From: Herbaspirillum seropedicae
Lineage (GTDB): Bacteria; Pseudomonadota; Gammaproteobacteria; Burkholderiales; Burkholderiaceae_D
DNA length: 64,000 nt
Reading direction: 5' to 3'
Assembly: GCF_001040945.1 (NCBI RefSeq)
Contig: NZ_CP011930.1
Coordinates: 1,550,001 to 1,614,000 of the forward strand
In this document: one piece after another, positions 1-8,999 of the stretch
Layout of the letters: each line of letters opens with the position of its first letter
Position numbering within the stretch: position 1 is the stretch's first letter
The notes under the pieces: model-generated
Told to the model about the DNA's origin: nothing
The model's input: the letters and a program-made list of their open reading frames with translations, nothing else
Databases searched by the model: none
Position numbers and translations under genes: made by a program

Positions 1-1021
1 CAGCCTCAAGGAGCAGGCGCTGCAATCCTTCCTCTCCACTGCCGAGGCGCGCCGCAGTACTCAGATCAGTCTGATTGCCGAAGTGGCCACCGCCTGGCTG
101 ACCCTGGCGTCGGACCAGGATCGCCTGCGCCTGGCCCAGGACACCCTGGAAAGCCAGAGCAGCAGTTACGCGCTCACGCAACGCAGTTTCGAACTGGGCT
201 CGTCCTCTGCACTGACCCTGCGGCAGGCCCAGACCAGCGTGGAGAGCGCCCGCGTGGATGTGGAGAGCTATACCGCCCAGGTCGACCAGGACCGCAATGC
301 GCTGGTGCTGTTGGTGGGCAAGGACTTGCCGACAGCGCTGTTGCCGCAGGGCCTGCCCGATACGCGGCTGGCTGCGGCCAGCCCGCTGGCGACCATCCCA
401 CCGGGACTGCCCTCGGACCTGCTGCAACGGCGCGCTGACATCGTGCAGGCCGAACGCGACCTGCGCGCGGCCAATGCCAACATCGGCGCGGCGCGCGCGG
501 CCTTCTATCCCAGCATCACCCTGACCGTCAATGCCGGTACTGCCAGCGCCCGTCTGGCGGGCTTGTTCAAGGGGGGATCGGGATCGTGGAGCTTCGTGCC
601 GCAGATTTCCCTGCCCATCTTCGACGGCGGCGCCAACCAGGCCAACCTGGATATCGCCACCGTCAGCCGCGACATCTCGGTGGCGCAATACGAGAAGGCC
701 ATCCAGACCGCCTTCCGCGAAGTCTCCGACGCCCTGGCCCAGCGCAATACCCTGGGCCGCCAGCTACAGGCCCAGGAGGCGCTGGTGCAGGCCAGCGACG
801 AGGCCTTCCGCTTGTCGCAGGCGCGCTACCACAGCGGGGTGGACAGTTACCTCACGGTGCTGGATTCGCAGCGCACGCTGTACTCGGCGCAGAAGAACCT
901 GATCGGCACCCAGCTCTCGCGCTGGACCAATCTGGTGACCTTCTACAAGACCCTCGGTGGCGGCTGGGTGGAGCGTACGGGAACGCCGGCGGCCAGCGAT
1001 ATTGCCACGCAGGAGCCGTGA
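1..1021 (+). CDS. Outer-membrane efflux channel, NodT/OprM family (5' end outside window)
   Basis: The reading frame is already open at base 2, so the N-terminus lies upstream; about 339 residues are visible. The sequence is a typical outer-membrane efflux protein (OEP) C-terminal half. It has long amphipathic helices rich in Ala, Gln and Ser, a '[15 protein letters not shown]' signature just before the second repeat, and the 'FYPSITL' strand entry. Such proteins form the TolC-like trimeric exit duct of RND tripartite pumps. The stop codon overlaps the start of the next gene (TGATG), which encodes a TetR repressor, so the two are translationally coupled. The adaptor and RND pump genes are expected upstream of the window. 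Confidence 0.9.
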   Translation, partial: SLKEQALQSFLSTAEARRSTQISLIAEVATAWLTLASDQDRLRLAQDTLESQSSSYALTQRSFELGSSSALTLRQAQTSVESARVDVESYTAQVDQDRNALVLLVGKDLPTALLPQGLPDTRLAAASPLATIPPGLPSDLLQRRADIVQAERDLRAANANIGAARAAFYPSITLTVNAGTASARLAGLFKGGSGSWSFVPQISLPIFDGGANQANLDIATVSRDISVAQYEKAIQTAFREVSDALAQRNTLGRQLQAQEALVQASDEAFRLSQARYHSGVDSYLTVLDSQRTLYSAQKNLIGTQLSRWTNLVTFYKTLGGGWVERTGTPAASDIATQEP

Positions 1022-1635
1022 TGGCGCGCGCCGACCAGACCCGGGCGCTCCTGCTCGATGCCGCCCTGGCGGCCTTCGCCCGACGTGGTGTGCGCGCCAC
1101 CACGCTGGAACATGTGGCGGCCAGCGCGGCGTTGACGCGGGGGGCGGTGTATTGGCATTTCCCGGACAAGAAGGCGCTGGTGACGGCGGTCTTCGAGGAG
1201 ATGCGTTGGCCCTTCGAGCTGGGTGAGGATCTGTCGGCTTACCATGCCTGCGACAATCCGCTGGGCTTGCTGCGCGAAGTCCTGTGGCTGCAGATGCGTC
1301 AAGGCGTGGCCGACCTGCGGCAGCGTCGGCGCATGGAAATCGTGCTGCGCTATCGGGGCACGCCCGAGCTGCCAGAAGAGTTGTCGCTGCGTCTGGAAAC
1401 GATGATCCTGCGTGCCGTGAGCGAGCTGACCGCGGTCATCAACATCGCCTATGAGCGCGGCACCTTGCGACGCGGGCTCACGCCCATCGACGTGGCGCGC
1501 AGCATCGTGGCCGCCAGCCTGGGTGTCATTGCCGAAAACATGGATGATGCCCAGGCCGCACCGGAAGGCTATTTCTATCTCACCCCAGGGCTGGTGCTGG
1601 TGGGGGCCAGCACGCTGGCGCTGGAGGACGCCTGA
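1021..1635 (+). CDS. TetR/AcrR-family repressor of the efflux operon
   Basis: This 204-residue protein has a TetR N-terminal helix-turn-helix at about residues 12-58, including the 'GAVYWHFPDKKAL' signature typical of AcrR/TtgR-type repressors of drug efflux. The C-terminal half is a helical ligand-binding domain. It starts on the ATG that overlaps the stop of the efflux-channel gene, so it is the distal gene of the pump operon. The likely role is ligand-relieved autorepression of that operon. The operator itself would be upstream of the window and cannot be seen. Confidence 0.88.
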   Translation: MARADQTRALLLDAALAAFARRGVRATTLEHVAASAALTRGAVYWHFPDKKALVTAVFEEMRWPFELGEDLSAYHACDNPLGLLREVLWLQMRQGVADLRQRRRMEIVLRYRGTPELPEELSLRLETMILRAVSELTAVINIAYERGTLRRGLTPIDVARSIVAASLGVIAENMDDAQAAPEGYFYLTPGLVLVGASTLALEDA

Positions 1636-2041
1636 GCGGCCAGGGCAGGGTGAGTGGCGACGGGCTTTCCTGTCTGTGTTCTCGCCATGATTTAATCGTT
1701 TATATCAAATGTATCGATTTATCGTGGTTATTTTATAAAAGCGGGGAGGGTGTTGCCGCCCTGCAAGCGCTGATCAATCCCCGTTACTCCTGTCGGGTCG
1801 ACCGGTGGCGATTCCGTTTGATGCTCCATCAGGCCAGTGTTTGGAGGGATTTTCTTCCCCTCGTCGCCAGGTCGGCTGCTTGCCTTTCCAACAAGCTGTG
1901 GCGGCAATGCCTCGCCAAAACTCATATAAAAACATATTTATCGAATATATTAAATAAATCGTTTACAGTTGTCTGGACGAGTTCGTGAATCGGGCTCAAC
2001 TTCGCGACCGCGCGAAGAAAACCACTCAATAGGGGGCGATG
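1636..2041 (+). other. AT-rich intergenic region upstream of the first chemoreceptor
   Basis: About 400 bases without a convincing gene. It contains AT-rich stretches near 1690-1735 and 1925-1970, unlike the GC-rich flanks, and probably carries the chemoreceptor promoter. I could not find a clean sigma-28 (TAAA-N15-GCCGATAA) match. A purine-rich AGGGGG at 2031-2036 serves as ribosome binding site. Confidence 0.5.
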
Positions 2042-3769
2042 ATGAAAATTTCGGATATGAAGATCAGTGTGCGGCTGGGGGCGTGTTTTGCTGCATTGAT
2101 CGTGGTGATGTGCGTCATTGCCGGGGTAGGCGTGAAGAACCTGCTGATGGTGAGCGATGCGACCGATGAGATCGTCAACGACCGCTACGTGAAGGTTGCG
2201 CTGGGCACCCAGATCACAGACAAGGTCAACACCGGCGCACGCAGCCTGCGCAACGCCATCATGGCGCGCAATCCGGAGGAGCAGAAGAAGTATCTCGATC
2301 GCATGGATACCTATACCAGCCAGGTGAGTGAGCATCTGGCGGAGATGGAAAAGCGCACCAATACCCCCAGGGGCAGCGAGTTGCTGGCGGCGCTCAAGCA
2401 AGCCCGCGCCGATTACAGCAAGGAGCGTATCAAGGTCGTTGACCTGATCCACCAGCAAAAGCGCGATGAGGCCACTGCCCATCTCTTCGACAAGACCATC
2501 CCGGTCCAGGATAAATATTTTGCGGCGGTCAAGGAGATGGTGAGCTTCCAGTCCTCCTTGATGGACAAGAGCGCGGAGCGCGCCAGTGCCGCCTCCAGTT
2601 CGGCCATCAACATCATGCTGGTGCTCTCCGGCGTGGCCGTGCTGTTGTCGGCCTTGTGCGCCATGCTCATCACGCGCTCCATCACCCGGCCCCTCAATGA
2701 AGCCGTGCAGGTGGCTACCGCCGTGGCGGCCGGTGACCTGACGGTGCAGATCGAGGCCACTTCCAAAGATGAGACCGGCGCCTTGCTGGGCGCGCTCAAG
2801 TCGATGAATGACAACCTGCACCGCATCGTCGCCGAGGTGCGCGCCGGTACCGACACCATCAATACCGCTTCCAGGGAAATCGCTACCGGCAACCTCGACC
2901 TGTCCTCGCGCACCGAGCAGCAGGCCGGGGCGCTGGAAGAGACCGCCTCGGCGATGGAAGAGCTGACCTCGACCGTGCGCCAGAACGCCGACAACGCACG
3001 CCAGGCCAATACCCTGGCCGAGACCGCCTCGCAGGTCGCCATCCAGGGCGGCAGCGTGGTCGGTGAAGTGGTGCAGACCATGGGGCAGATCAACGATGCC
3101 TCGCGCAAGATCGTGGACATCATCAGCGTCATCGATGGCATCGCCTTCCAGACCAATATCCTGGCCTTGAACGCGGCGGTGGAAGCCGCGCGTGCCGGCG
3201 AGCAGGGGCGCGGCTTTGCCGTGGTGGCCTCGGAAGTGCGTACGCTGGCGCAACGCAGCGCGGCGGCGGCCAAGGAAATCAAGTCCTTGATCGACGCCTC
3301 GGTGGAGCGCGTGGAAAGCGGTAGCCGCCTGGTCGGCCAGGCCGGGGCGACGATGGAAGAAGTGGTCGCCAGCGTCAAGCGCGTCACCGATGTGGTCGCC
3401 GAAATCACTGCGGCCAGCGGTGAACAGAGCGATGGCATCGAGCAGATCAATCAGGCCATCGTGCAGATGGATGAAGTGACGCAGCAGAACGCGGCGCTGG
3501 TCGAGCAGGCTGCCGCGGCGGCGCAGTCCTTGCAGGAACAGTCGGGCCGGTTGTCGGACACGGTGGGCATCTTCCGTCTCGGCAACGACCACGCCCATCA
3601 GCCCTCGCCGTTGTCAGCGCCGGTGCAGCGCAGTGTGCAGGTCGCACCGGCCCGTCCAGTCCTGGCGCGCAAGCCGGTCACGCGCACCAGTGCGCCGGCC
3701 AAGTCCATCCCGGCGGCCCAGCCGGTCGCCCAGGCCGCCCTGGCCGATGGGCAGTGGGAGCAGTTCTGA
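2042..3769 (+). CDS. Methyl-accepting chemotaxis protein 1
   Basis: A 575-residue transmembrane chemoreceptor. Order: TM1 (about 12-34), periplasmic four-helix-bundle sensor with '[12 protein letters not shown]' before TM2 (about 190-213), HAMP domain, then a long cytoplasmic methylation/signalling coiled coil with hairpin tip '[19 protein letters not shown]'. The C-terminus ends in QWEQF, an xWxxF pentapeptide of the type that tethers CheR/CheB. Two in-frame ATGs occur (2039 and 2042). The AGGGGG at 2031-2036 is only 2 bases from the first and 5 from the second, so 2042 was chosen. The ligand is unknown. An 88-base stretch is identical to the second receptor gene downstream. Confidence 0.93.
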   Translation: MKISDMKISVRLGACFAALIVVMCVIAGVGVKNLLMVSDATDEIVNDRYVKVALGTQITDKVNTGARSLRNAIMARNPEEQKKYLDRMDTYTSQVSEHLAEMEKRTNTPRGSELLAALKQARADYSKERIKVVDLIHQQKRDEATAHLFDKTIPVQDKYFAAVKEMVSFQSSLMDKSAERASAASSSAINIMLVLSGVAVLLSALCAMLITRSITRPLNEAVQVATAVAAGDLTVQIEATSKDETGALLGALKSMNDNLHRIVAEVRAGTDTINTASREIATGNLDLSSRTEQQAGALEETASAMEELTSTVRQNADNARQANTLAETASQVAIQGGSVVGEVVQTMGQINDASRKIVDIISVIDGIAFQTNILALNAAVEAARAGEQGRGFAVVASEVRTLAQRSAAAAKEIKSLIDASVERVESGSRLVGQAGATMEEVVASVKRVTDVVAEITAASGEQSDGIEQINQAIVQMDEVTQQNAALVEQAAAAAQSLQEQSGRLSDTVGIFRLGNDHAHQPSPLSAPVQRSVQVAPARPVLARKPVTRTSAPAKSIPAAQPVAQAALADGQWEQF

Positions 3770-3813
3770 GCAATCCCGAGCAGTCCGCTGCAAGGCGGAC
3801 TCACGCAACATCC

Positions 3814-3839
3814 GGCGCGCCCCAGCGGCGCGCCTTTTT
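3814..3839. terminator. Bidirectional intrinsic terminator
   Basis: Perfect 8-bp stem GGCGCGCC / GGCGCGCC with a 5-base loop, followed by TTTTTA. It ends the first chemoreceptor gene. The stop codon of the facing MerR gene lies within its T-tract. Confidence 0.8.
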
Positions 3840-4830
3840 ATTGGCCCGAGGGCAGGCTGATGCCCTTGACCTGCGCCAGCCGCTGCAAGGTCTCTTCCAG
3901 TGGCAAGCGCGCGCGGCCAGCGGCCAGGCATAGCTCACGGTGGAGGGCGGCTTCTTCTTCGGATTCGTCTTCGCACTGGCGGCTGTAGCGTTCAAAGCCG
4001 ACCAGGGCGGTCAACAGCTCGGCCAGGTGACGCGGGCATTCGCACTGCATGCGTGTGGAGGCTTGCGAGACCTGCGCCAGTTCGGCTTCGCTGAAGCGCG
4101 GGGCGGGTACGTCGGGGCTGTCCATCTGTACCTCGCCGGGCGGCAGGTCCAGGCGTCGCACCAGTTCGCACAGCCAGGCCGGATCGATGCCGTCCATGGG
4201 CTTGCGCACCAGCTGATGGCCGGCCTGGGTCAGCCGCGCCACCATCTCCGGCGAGCCAAAGCGATAGAGGATGACGACGCGGGCGCTGGCGAAACTGCGC
4301 CGCACGCTCTCCATCCTGCCGCCCAGGCCAGGGTCCAGCACCGCGCTTTCCACCAGCAGCAGCGCCACACCGGTGTCCAGGCCCAGGCTGGATTGCCGCA
4401 GTTCTTCCAGGTCCTGGACCGCAGCGCTCACGCTGGCCTGTTGCTGGCGCAGCGCCTCGATGCAGCCCGTGCTGCTGATCCAGGGGCCGGCCAGCACCAG
4501 GCGCAGGCCGGCCAGGGTCGTTTGGCCAGCCGGCCCGGCGGCCTCCGGACTCGGGTCCAGGGATTTGAGCGCTTCCAGCGGCAGCGCGGCCAACTGGCCG
4601 ATCCGATGCCCTTCGTCCACCAGGCGCTTGATGTGCGCCAGGCGCTGTACATCTTCCTGCGAATAAAGCCGCTGGCCGCCGCCGCTGTGATGCGATGAGG
4701 TCAGGCCATAACGGTTCTCCCAGGCCCGCAAGGTCTCCACCGACATGCCCAGCTGGCGGGCTACCGCGCCGGGGCGCAGCAGCGGGAGTTCGTTGAGCTC
4801 GTCGGGATCGGTGGGTGAATTGCTTGTCAT
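3838..4830 (-). CDS. MerR-family transcriptional regulator with a large C-terminal domain
   Basis: 330 residues. Residues about 16-85 are a MerR helix-turn-helix of the CarA/MlrA type, with 'GAVARQLGMSVETLRAWENR' followed by the wing sequence 'GGGQRLYSQEDVQRL'. The middle (about 105-215) has the alternating strand/helix pattern of the B12-binding-like fold seen in CarH/LitR relatives, but I see no DxHxxG cobalamin motif, so B12 binding is doubtful. The C-terminus is Glu-rich and helical. It lies between two chemoreceptors and is divergent from the second, 236 bases away, so it may regulate it. No clear Shine-Dalgarno precedes the ATG. Confidence 0.82.
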   Translation of the reverse strand: MTSNSPTDPDELNELPLLRPGAVARQLGMSVETLRAWENRYGLTSSHHSGGGQRLYSQEDVQRLAHIKRLVDEGHRIGQLAALPLEALKSLDPSPEAAGPAGQTTLAGLRLVLAGPWISSTGCIEALRQQQASVSAAVQDLEELRQSSLGLDTGVALLLVESAVLDPGLGGRMESVRRSFASARVVILYRFGSPEMVARLTQAGHQLVRKPMDGIDPAWLCELVRRLDLPPGEVQMDSPDVPAPRFSEAELAQVSQASTRMQCECPRHLAELLTALVGFERYSRQCEDESEEEAALHRELCLAAGRARLPLEETLQRLAQVKGISLPSGQ

Positions 4831-5066
4831 GTTTGCAATAGAAAAAATTTTGGAAAATACGGATTTTTCTTATATGTACCCGTTCAAAAGCGGTGCATAT
4901 CGATAATTGCGGATAGACAAAACGGCGATACGATCTGTTCCGTGATTTTTTGGGAGAGTATGTCACGTATTTGTACGATTGTGTCGTGTTTGTCTGACAT
5001 AAAGACCAGCCACCCTGGCTGGCCCCCTGAGAAACCTTGCATCCATCACAACAAGAAAGAACCGTC

Positions 5067-6824
5067 ATGAAACTTGCGGACCTGAAAATCGGTACCCGGC
5101 TCTACATGGGCTTTGGCTTGGTCGCCGCCATCCTCGTCATCCTCGTCAGCGTGGCCTATACCAATTTTGCGCGTTTGGGCGCGGCCAACGAGCTCAACGT
5201 GCACACCTATGAAGTGCGCGCCCAGTTGCGCGCCATGGCCGAGAGCCTGATCAACATCGAGACGGGGCAACGCGGTTTTTCGCTCTCGGGCATCGATGCT
5301 TCGCTGGAACCGTATCACCTGGGCATGACCACCTTCAAGACTGCGCTGGAAAAGACGCGCACTCTGACGAGCGATAACACCTTGCAGCAGCAGCGCCTGC
5401 AGGAGCTGTCGGACAGCGAGCAGCGCTGGCTCAAGTCGGCCATCGACCCGGCCATCGAGTTGCGCCGCGCCGTGCGCGAAGGGCGCGAGCAGATGGCCGC
5501 CGTGGTCGCCTTCGAGCAGGCGGGCAAGGGCAAGAGCCAGATGGACAGCATGCGCGTGCTGCTCGATGATCTGGACCGTACCGAATCCGCGCTGCTGGGC
5601 GAGCGCGCCGAGGAAGCTGCGGCGTTGCGGTCTGTGACCAGCACCACCCTCATCGGCGGCGGCGCCATCGCCCTGATGCTGGCCGTGCTGCTGGCCTGGT
5701 GGCTGGCCAACAATATCACCCGTCCGCTGGCGCTGGCGGTGCAACTGGCGCGCCGGGTCGCCTCGGGCGACCTGACTGCGCGCATCGAGGTGCGCTCGCG
5801 GGATGAAACCGGCGCACTGCTGGGCGCGCTCAAGGACATGAATGAAAGCCTGGTGCGCATCGTCTCCGGCGTGCGGCGCGGCACCGAGATGATCGCCACG
5901 GCCTCCTCCGAGATCGCGACCGGTAACCTGGATTTGTCTTCCCGTACCGAACAGCAGGCCAGCTCGCTGGAAGAGACGGCCTCGTCCATGGAAGAACTGA
6001 CCAGCACCGTGCAACAGAACACCGCCAACGCCCGCGAAGCCAACCGCATGGCGCAGGCTGCCTCCGACATCGCCAGCAGCGGCGGCGGGGTGGTGGCCCG
6101 GGTGGTCGATACGATGGAAGAGATCAATGATTCCTCGCGCAAGATCGTGGACATCATCAGCGTCATCGATGGCATCGCCTTCCAGACCAATATCCTGGCC
6201 TTGAACGCGGCGGTGGAAGCGGCGCGCGCTGGCGAGCAGGGGCGCGGTTTTGCGGTCGTGGCCAGCGAGGTGCGCAGCCTGGCCCAGCGTTCGGCGGCGG
6301 CGGCCAAGGAGATCAAGGCCCTCATCAGCGATTCGGTGGCCAAGGTCGAGTCTGGCAGCCTGCTGGTCAATGAGGCCGGCGACACCATGCGCGAGATCGT
6401 CGAGAGCGTGCAGCGCGTGACCAACATGATCAATGAGATCAGCGCCGCCGGTGAAGAGCAGCGCTCGGGCATCGAACAGGTCAGCCAGGCCGTGGGCCAG
6501 ATGGACCAGGTGACCCAGCAGAACGCGGCCCTGGTGGAGCAGGCGGCTGCGGCCTCCCAATCCCTGCAGGAACAGGCGCAGGAACTGGCGCAGGCGGTCA
6601 GCGTGTTCCGTCTGGAGGCTGGCCAGGCGCTGGAGGTCGCACCCGAGCCAGCGCCGGCCAGTGTCGCCGCGTCCAGATCCGGGGTGAGGCCGGCGACGCG
6701 TTCGTCCAGGCTGCCCTCGCCGGTCGGTCCGTCGGCCAGTCCGTCGGCCAGTCCGATGCACCCGGCGCCCGCTTCGGGCAGCCGTCTGAGTTCGGCCGAT
6801 GCCGATGAATGGGTTACCTTCTAA
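5067..6824 (+). CDS. Methyl-accepting chemotaxis protein 2
   Basis: 585 residues. TM1 is near residues 11-33. A periplasmic domain follows with '[11 protein letters not shown]', a CHASE3-type signature (helical sensor bundle). Next come TM2 near 190-212, a HAMP domain and a signalling hairpin with the same tip as receptor 1. The protein ends in EWVTF, again an xWxxF CheR/CheB docking tail. The ATG at 5067 is preceded by AAGAAAG at the right spacing; a TTG 30 bases upstream is in frame but lacks such a site. The signal is unknown. The GAF/EAL gene starts within or just after its end, suggesting co-transcription. Confidence 0.93.
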   Translation: MKLADLKIGTRLYMGFGLVAAILVILVSVAYTNFARLGAANELNVHTYEVRAQLRAMAESLINIETGQRGFSLSGIDASLEPYHLGMTTFKTALEKTRTLTSDNTLQQQRLQELSDSEQRWLKSAIDPAIELRRAVREGREQMAAVVAFEQAGKGKSQMDSMRVLLDDLDRTESALLGERAEEAAALRSVTSTTLIGGGAIALMLAVLLAWWLANNITRPLALAVQLARRVASGDLTARIEVRSRDETGALLGALKDMNESLVRIVSGVRRGTEMIATASSEIATGNLDLSSRTEQQASSLEETASSMEELTSTVQQNTANAREANRMAQAASDIASSGGGVVARVVDTMEEINDSSRKIVDIISVIDGIAFQTNILALNAAVEAARAGEQGRGFAVVASEVRSLAQRSAAAAKEIKALISDSVAKVESGSLLVNEAGDTMREIVESVQRVTNMINEISAAGEEQRSGIEQVSQAVGQMDQVTQQNAALVEQAAAASQSLQEQAQELAQAVSVFRLEAGQALEVAPEPAPASVAASRSGVRPATRSSRLPSPVGPSASPSASPMHPAPASGSRLSSADADEWVTF

Positions 6825-6831
6825 GGCCTAC

Positions 6832-8652
6832 ATGCATGCTGATCTCCTGAAACAGTCCCCTTTGCTGACACCCCCGCTGCCGCTCGATGCTGCCGAGCAG
6901 CAGCGCCTGGCCGTGCTCGATGCCTACTGCCTGCTCGACACCCAGCCCGATCCCTTGTGCGACATGATCACTGAACTGGCGACGCGGCTGTTCGATGTCG
7001 AGATCGCGCTGGTCTCACTGGTGGCCGAGCATCGCCAGTGGTTCAAGTCGCGCCGGGGCCTGGATGCACCCGGTACGCCACGCTCGCAATCCTTCTGTGC
7101 GCATGCCATCGTGCAGGCGCAGACGATGGTCATTCCCGATGCCCGGCAGGATGAGCGCTTCGCCGGCAATCCTCTGGTGCTGGGCGAGCCCGGCATCCGC
7201 TTCTATGCGGGAGCGGCGCTGCGCACCGCCGATGGCGTGGCCCTGGGGACCTTGTGCCTGATCGGCAAATCGCCGCGCAGCCAATTCAGCGAGGTCGATC
7301 AGGACAGGCTGGAACGTCTGGCCGCCATCGTGATGGCGCGCCTGGACATGCTGCGCATGGGCAGCTATGTGGACAGTCTCACCTCCTTGCCCAATCGCAG
7401 TCGCCTGGTGGCCGACGTGCAGCTCATGCAGGCGCACGCGACCGGGCTGGCCGGGCTCGATGAGTTGCCGCGCCGCCTGGCGGCGGTGGCGGTGGATGTC
7501 TGTGACCATACCTACCTGACCGACATGGTCAAGGCGCTGGGCTGGGATTACGTAGAGGGTTTCCTGATCCAGGCCAAGGAGCGGCTGTGCCAGGCGCTGG
7601 GTGAGATGGCGCTCTATCGCATCGGCGCCACCAGCTTCGCCTACCTGGATCGATGCGATCGCTGGCAGGACCAGGCCGACCGAATCCGCCAGGCTTTCGC
7701 GGCCACGGTCGAGCATCAGGGCATTCCGCATCATCTGGAAGTCTCGGTGGGCATCGTGCCGCTGAGCCAGTGTCCGGATGCGGCCGAACTGGTGCCGTCG
7801 CTGCTGACGGCGGCTGACGTGGCGCGCGCGGACGGCCATCTGCAATGCCAGTATGAGCAGCCGCTGGGGCAGATGCAAAAGCACAGTTTCGAACTGCTCT
7901 CCTCGATTCCGGCAGCCTTGCTGAGCACCGACCAGCTGTGGCTGGAGTTCCAGCCCAAGGTGTCCCTGTCCACGGGCCGCTGCGCCGGTGTGGAAGCGCT
8001 GTTGCGCTGGCGTCATCCGATCCATGGGGTGATCTCGCCGGCCTTGTTCATCCCGCTGGCGGAAAAGACTGCGCTGATCCGCCAGGTGACGCTGTGGGTG
8101 CTGCAACGGGGCATCGAGCAGGCCACCGCCTGGGCGCGGCGTGGCGTGGCCATTCCGGTGGCCATCAATGTCTCGGCGCGCGACTTCGACAATGACGACT
8201 TGCTGCAGCTGTTGGGACGCTTGCTGGAGCAGCACCGCATTCCGGCCGGGCTGATCGAGATCGAGTTCACCGAGAGCGCGATGAGCCGCAATCCCGAAAA
8301 GCTCTATGGCCGCATCCAGGAAATCAAGCGGCTGGGGGTGAAGGTGGCCATCGATGACTTCGGTGCCGGCTTCAGCAACCTCAGTTATCTCAAGCATATT
8401 CCGGCCGATTACCTGAAGCTGGACCAGTCCTTCATCCTGCGCATGGAAAGCGACTACTCCGACCAGCAGATCGTCCCCTCGATGATCCACCTGGGCCAGC
8501 GGCTGGGCTTCGCGGTGGTGGCCGAAGGGGTGGAGAACGAAAAGACCCGGCGCATCCTGCAGCATCTGGGCTGTGACTTCGGGCAGGGCTTTGGCATTGC
8601 CCGGCCCATGAACGCCGCCGATTGCTGGGACTGGATCGGGGCGCGCCAGTAG
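6832..8652 (+). CDS. GAF / degenerate GGDEF / EAL cyclic-di-GMP phosphodiesterase
   Basis: About 606 residues. An N-terminal GAF domain (about 30-170, 'SQSFCAHAIV') is followed by a GGDEF fold (about 180-330) whose active-site loop reads 'RIGATSFAYL' instead of GG(D/E)EF, so diguanylate cyclase activity is unlikely. The C-terminal EAL domain (about 345-600) keeps the catalytic signatures EALLRW, EFTES, DDFGAGFSNL, KLD and VAEGVE, so it should hydrolyse c-di-GMP. The chosen ATG lies 7 bases after the chemoreceptor stop; an alternative ATG at 6799 would overlap it. The location links c-di-GMP turnover with the adjacent receptor, perhaps in the motile/sessile switch (inference). Confidence 0.88.
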   Translation: MHADLLKQSPLLTPPLPLDAAEQQRLAVLDAYCLLDTQPDPLCDMITELATRLFDVEIALVSLVAEHRQWFKSRRGLDAPGTPRSQSFCAHAIVQAQTMVIPDARQDERFAGNPLVLGEPGIRFYAGAALRTADGVALGTLCLIGKSPRSQFSEVDQDRLERLAAIVMARLDMLRMGSYVDSLTSLPNRSRLVADVQLMQAHATGLAGLDELPRRLAAVAVDVCDHTYLTDMVKALGWDYVEGFLIQAKERLCQALGEMALYRIGATSFAYLDRCDRWQDQADRIRQAFAATVEHQGIPHHLEVSVGIVPLSQCPDAAELVPSLLTAADVARADGHLQCQYEQPLGQMQKHSFELLSSIPAALLSTDQLWLEFQPKVSLSTGRCAGVEALLRWRHPIHGVISPALFIPLAEKTALIRQVTLWVLQRGIEQATAWARRGVAIPVAINVSARDFDNDDLLQLLGRLLEQHRIPAGLIEIEFTESAMSRNPEKLYGRIQEIKRLGVKVAIDDFGAGFSNLSYLKHIPADYLKLDQSFILRMESDYSDQQIVPSMIHLGQRLGFAVVAEGVENEKTRRILQHLGCDFGQGFGIARPMNAADCWDWIGARQ

Positions 8653-8763
8653 CGGCGGCGTTGCAGCAGCACTGTCCGGTGTGCGCAGGATGGGCCGATA
8701 GGGCTTGTGGTGAGACTTTGTGAGGAGTATATTTCCGCACAGAAATATAAAACGGAGACGATC

Positions 8764-8973
8764 ATGAATGCCAAACCGGCAATTCTGCTACTCCTGCTCC
8801 CCCTCATGTCTCTCCTGCTGCTGACCGGCTGTAGCCGCTCGCCCAAGGAGCAACTGGCCTACCAGCATGCCGAGGAGCAGTACCAGATCAACCAGCGCAA
8901 TGCCCAGGCCTACCAGCAGCGAGGCGAAGTGGACGGCCGTATCGACCTGGCCAGCGGGCGACTGCGGGACTGA
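8764..8973 (+). CDS. Small predicted lipoprotein
   Basis: 69 residues. A strongly hydrophobic signal sequence (a run of Leu) ends in lipobox LTGC, giving Cys23 as the lipidated residue. The mature part is about 47 residues, charged and Gln-rich (QHAEEQYQINQRNAQAYQQR), consistent with a short surface or periplasmic helix. The ATG is preceded by CGGAGACGATC. No family recognised. It stands between the EAL gene and the convergent hybrid kinase gene. Confidence 0.7.
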   Translation: MNAKPAILLLLLPLMSLLLLTGCSRSPKEQLAYQHAEEQYQINQRNAQAYQQRGEVDGRIDLASGRLRD

Positions 8974-8999
8974 ACGCCGCCGCCGTTGCCGACCCTGCC

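Noticed and set aside
1650-1988. 112-codon open frame in the region before the first chemoreceptor
   Set aside because: No Shine-Dalgarno; it overlaps AT-rich regulatory sequence and the translation shows no domain or plausible fold.
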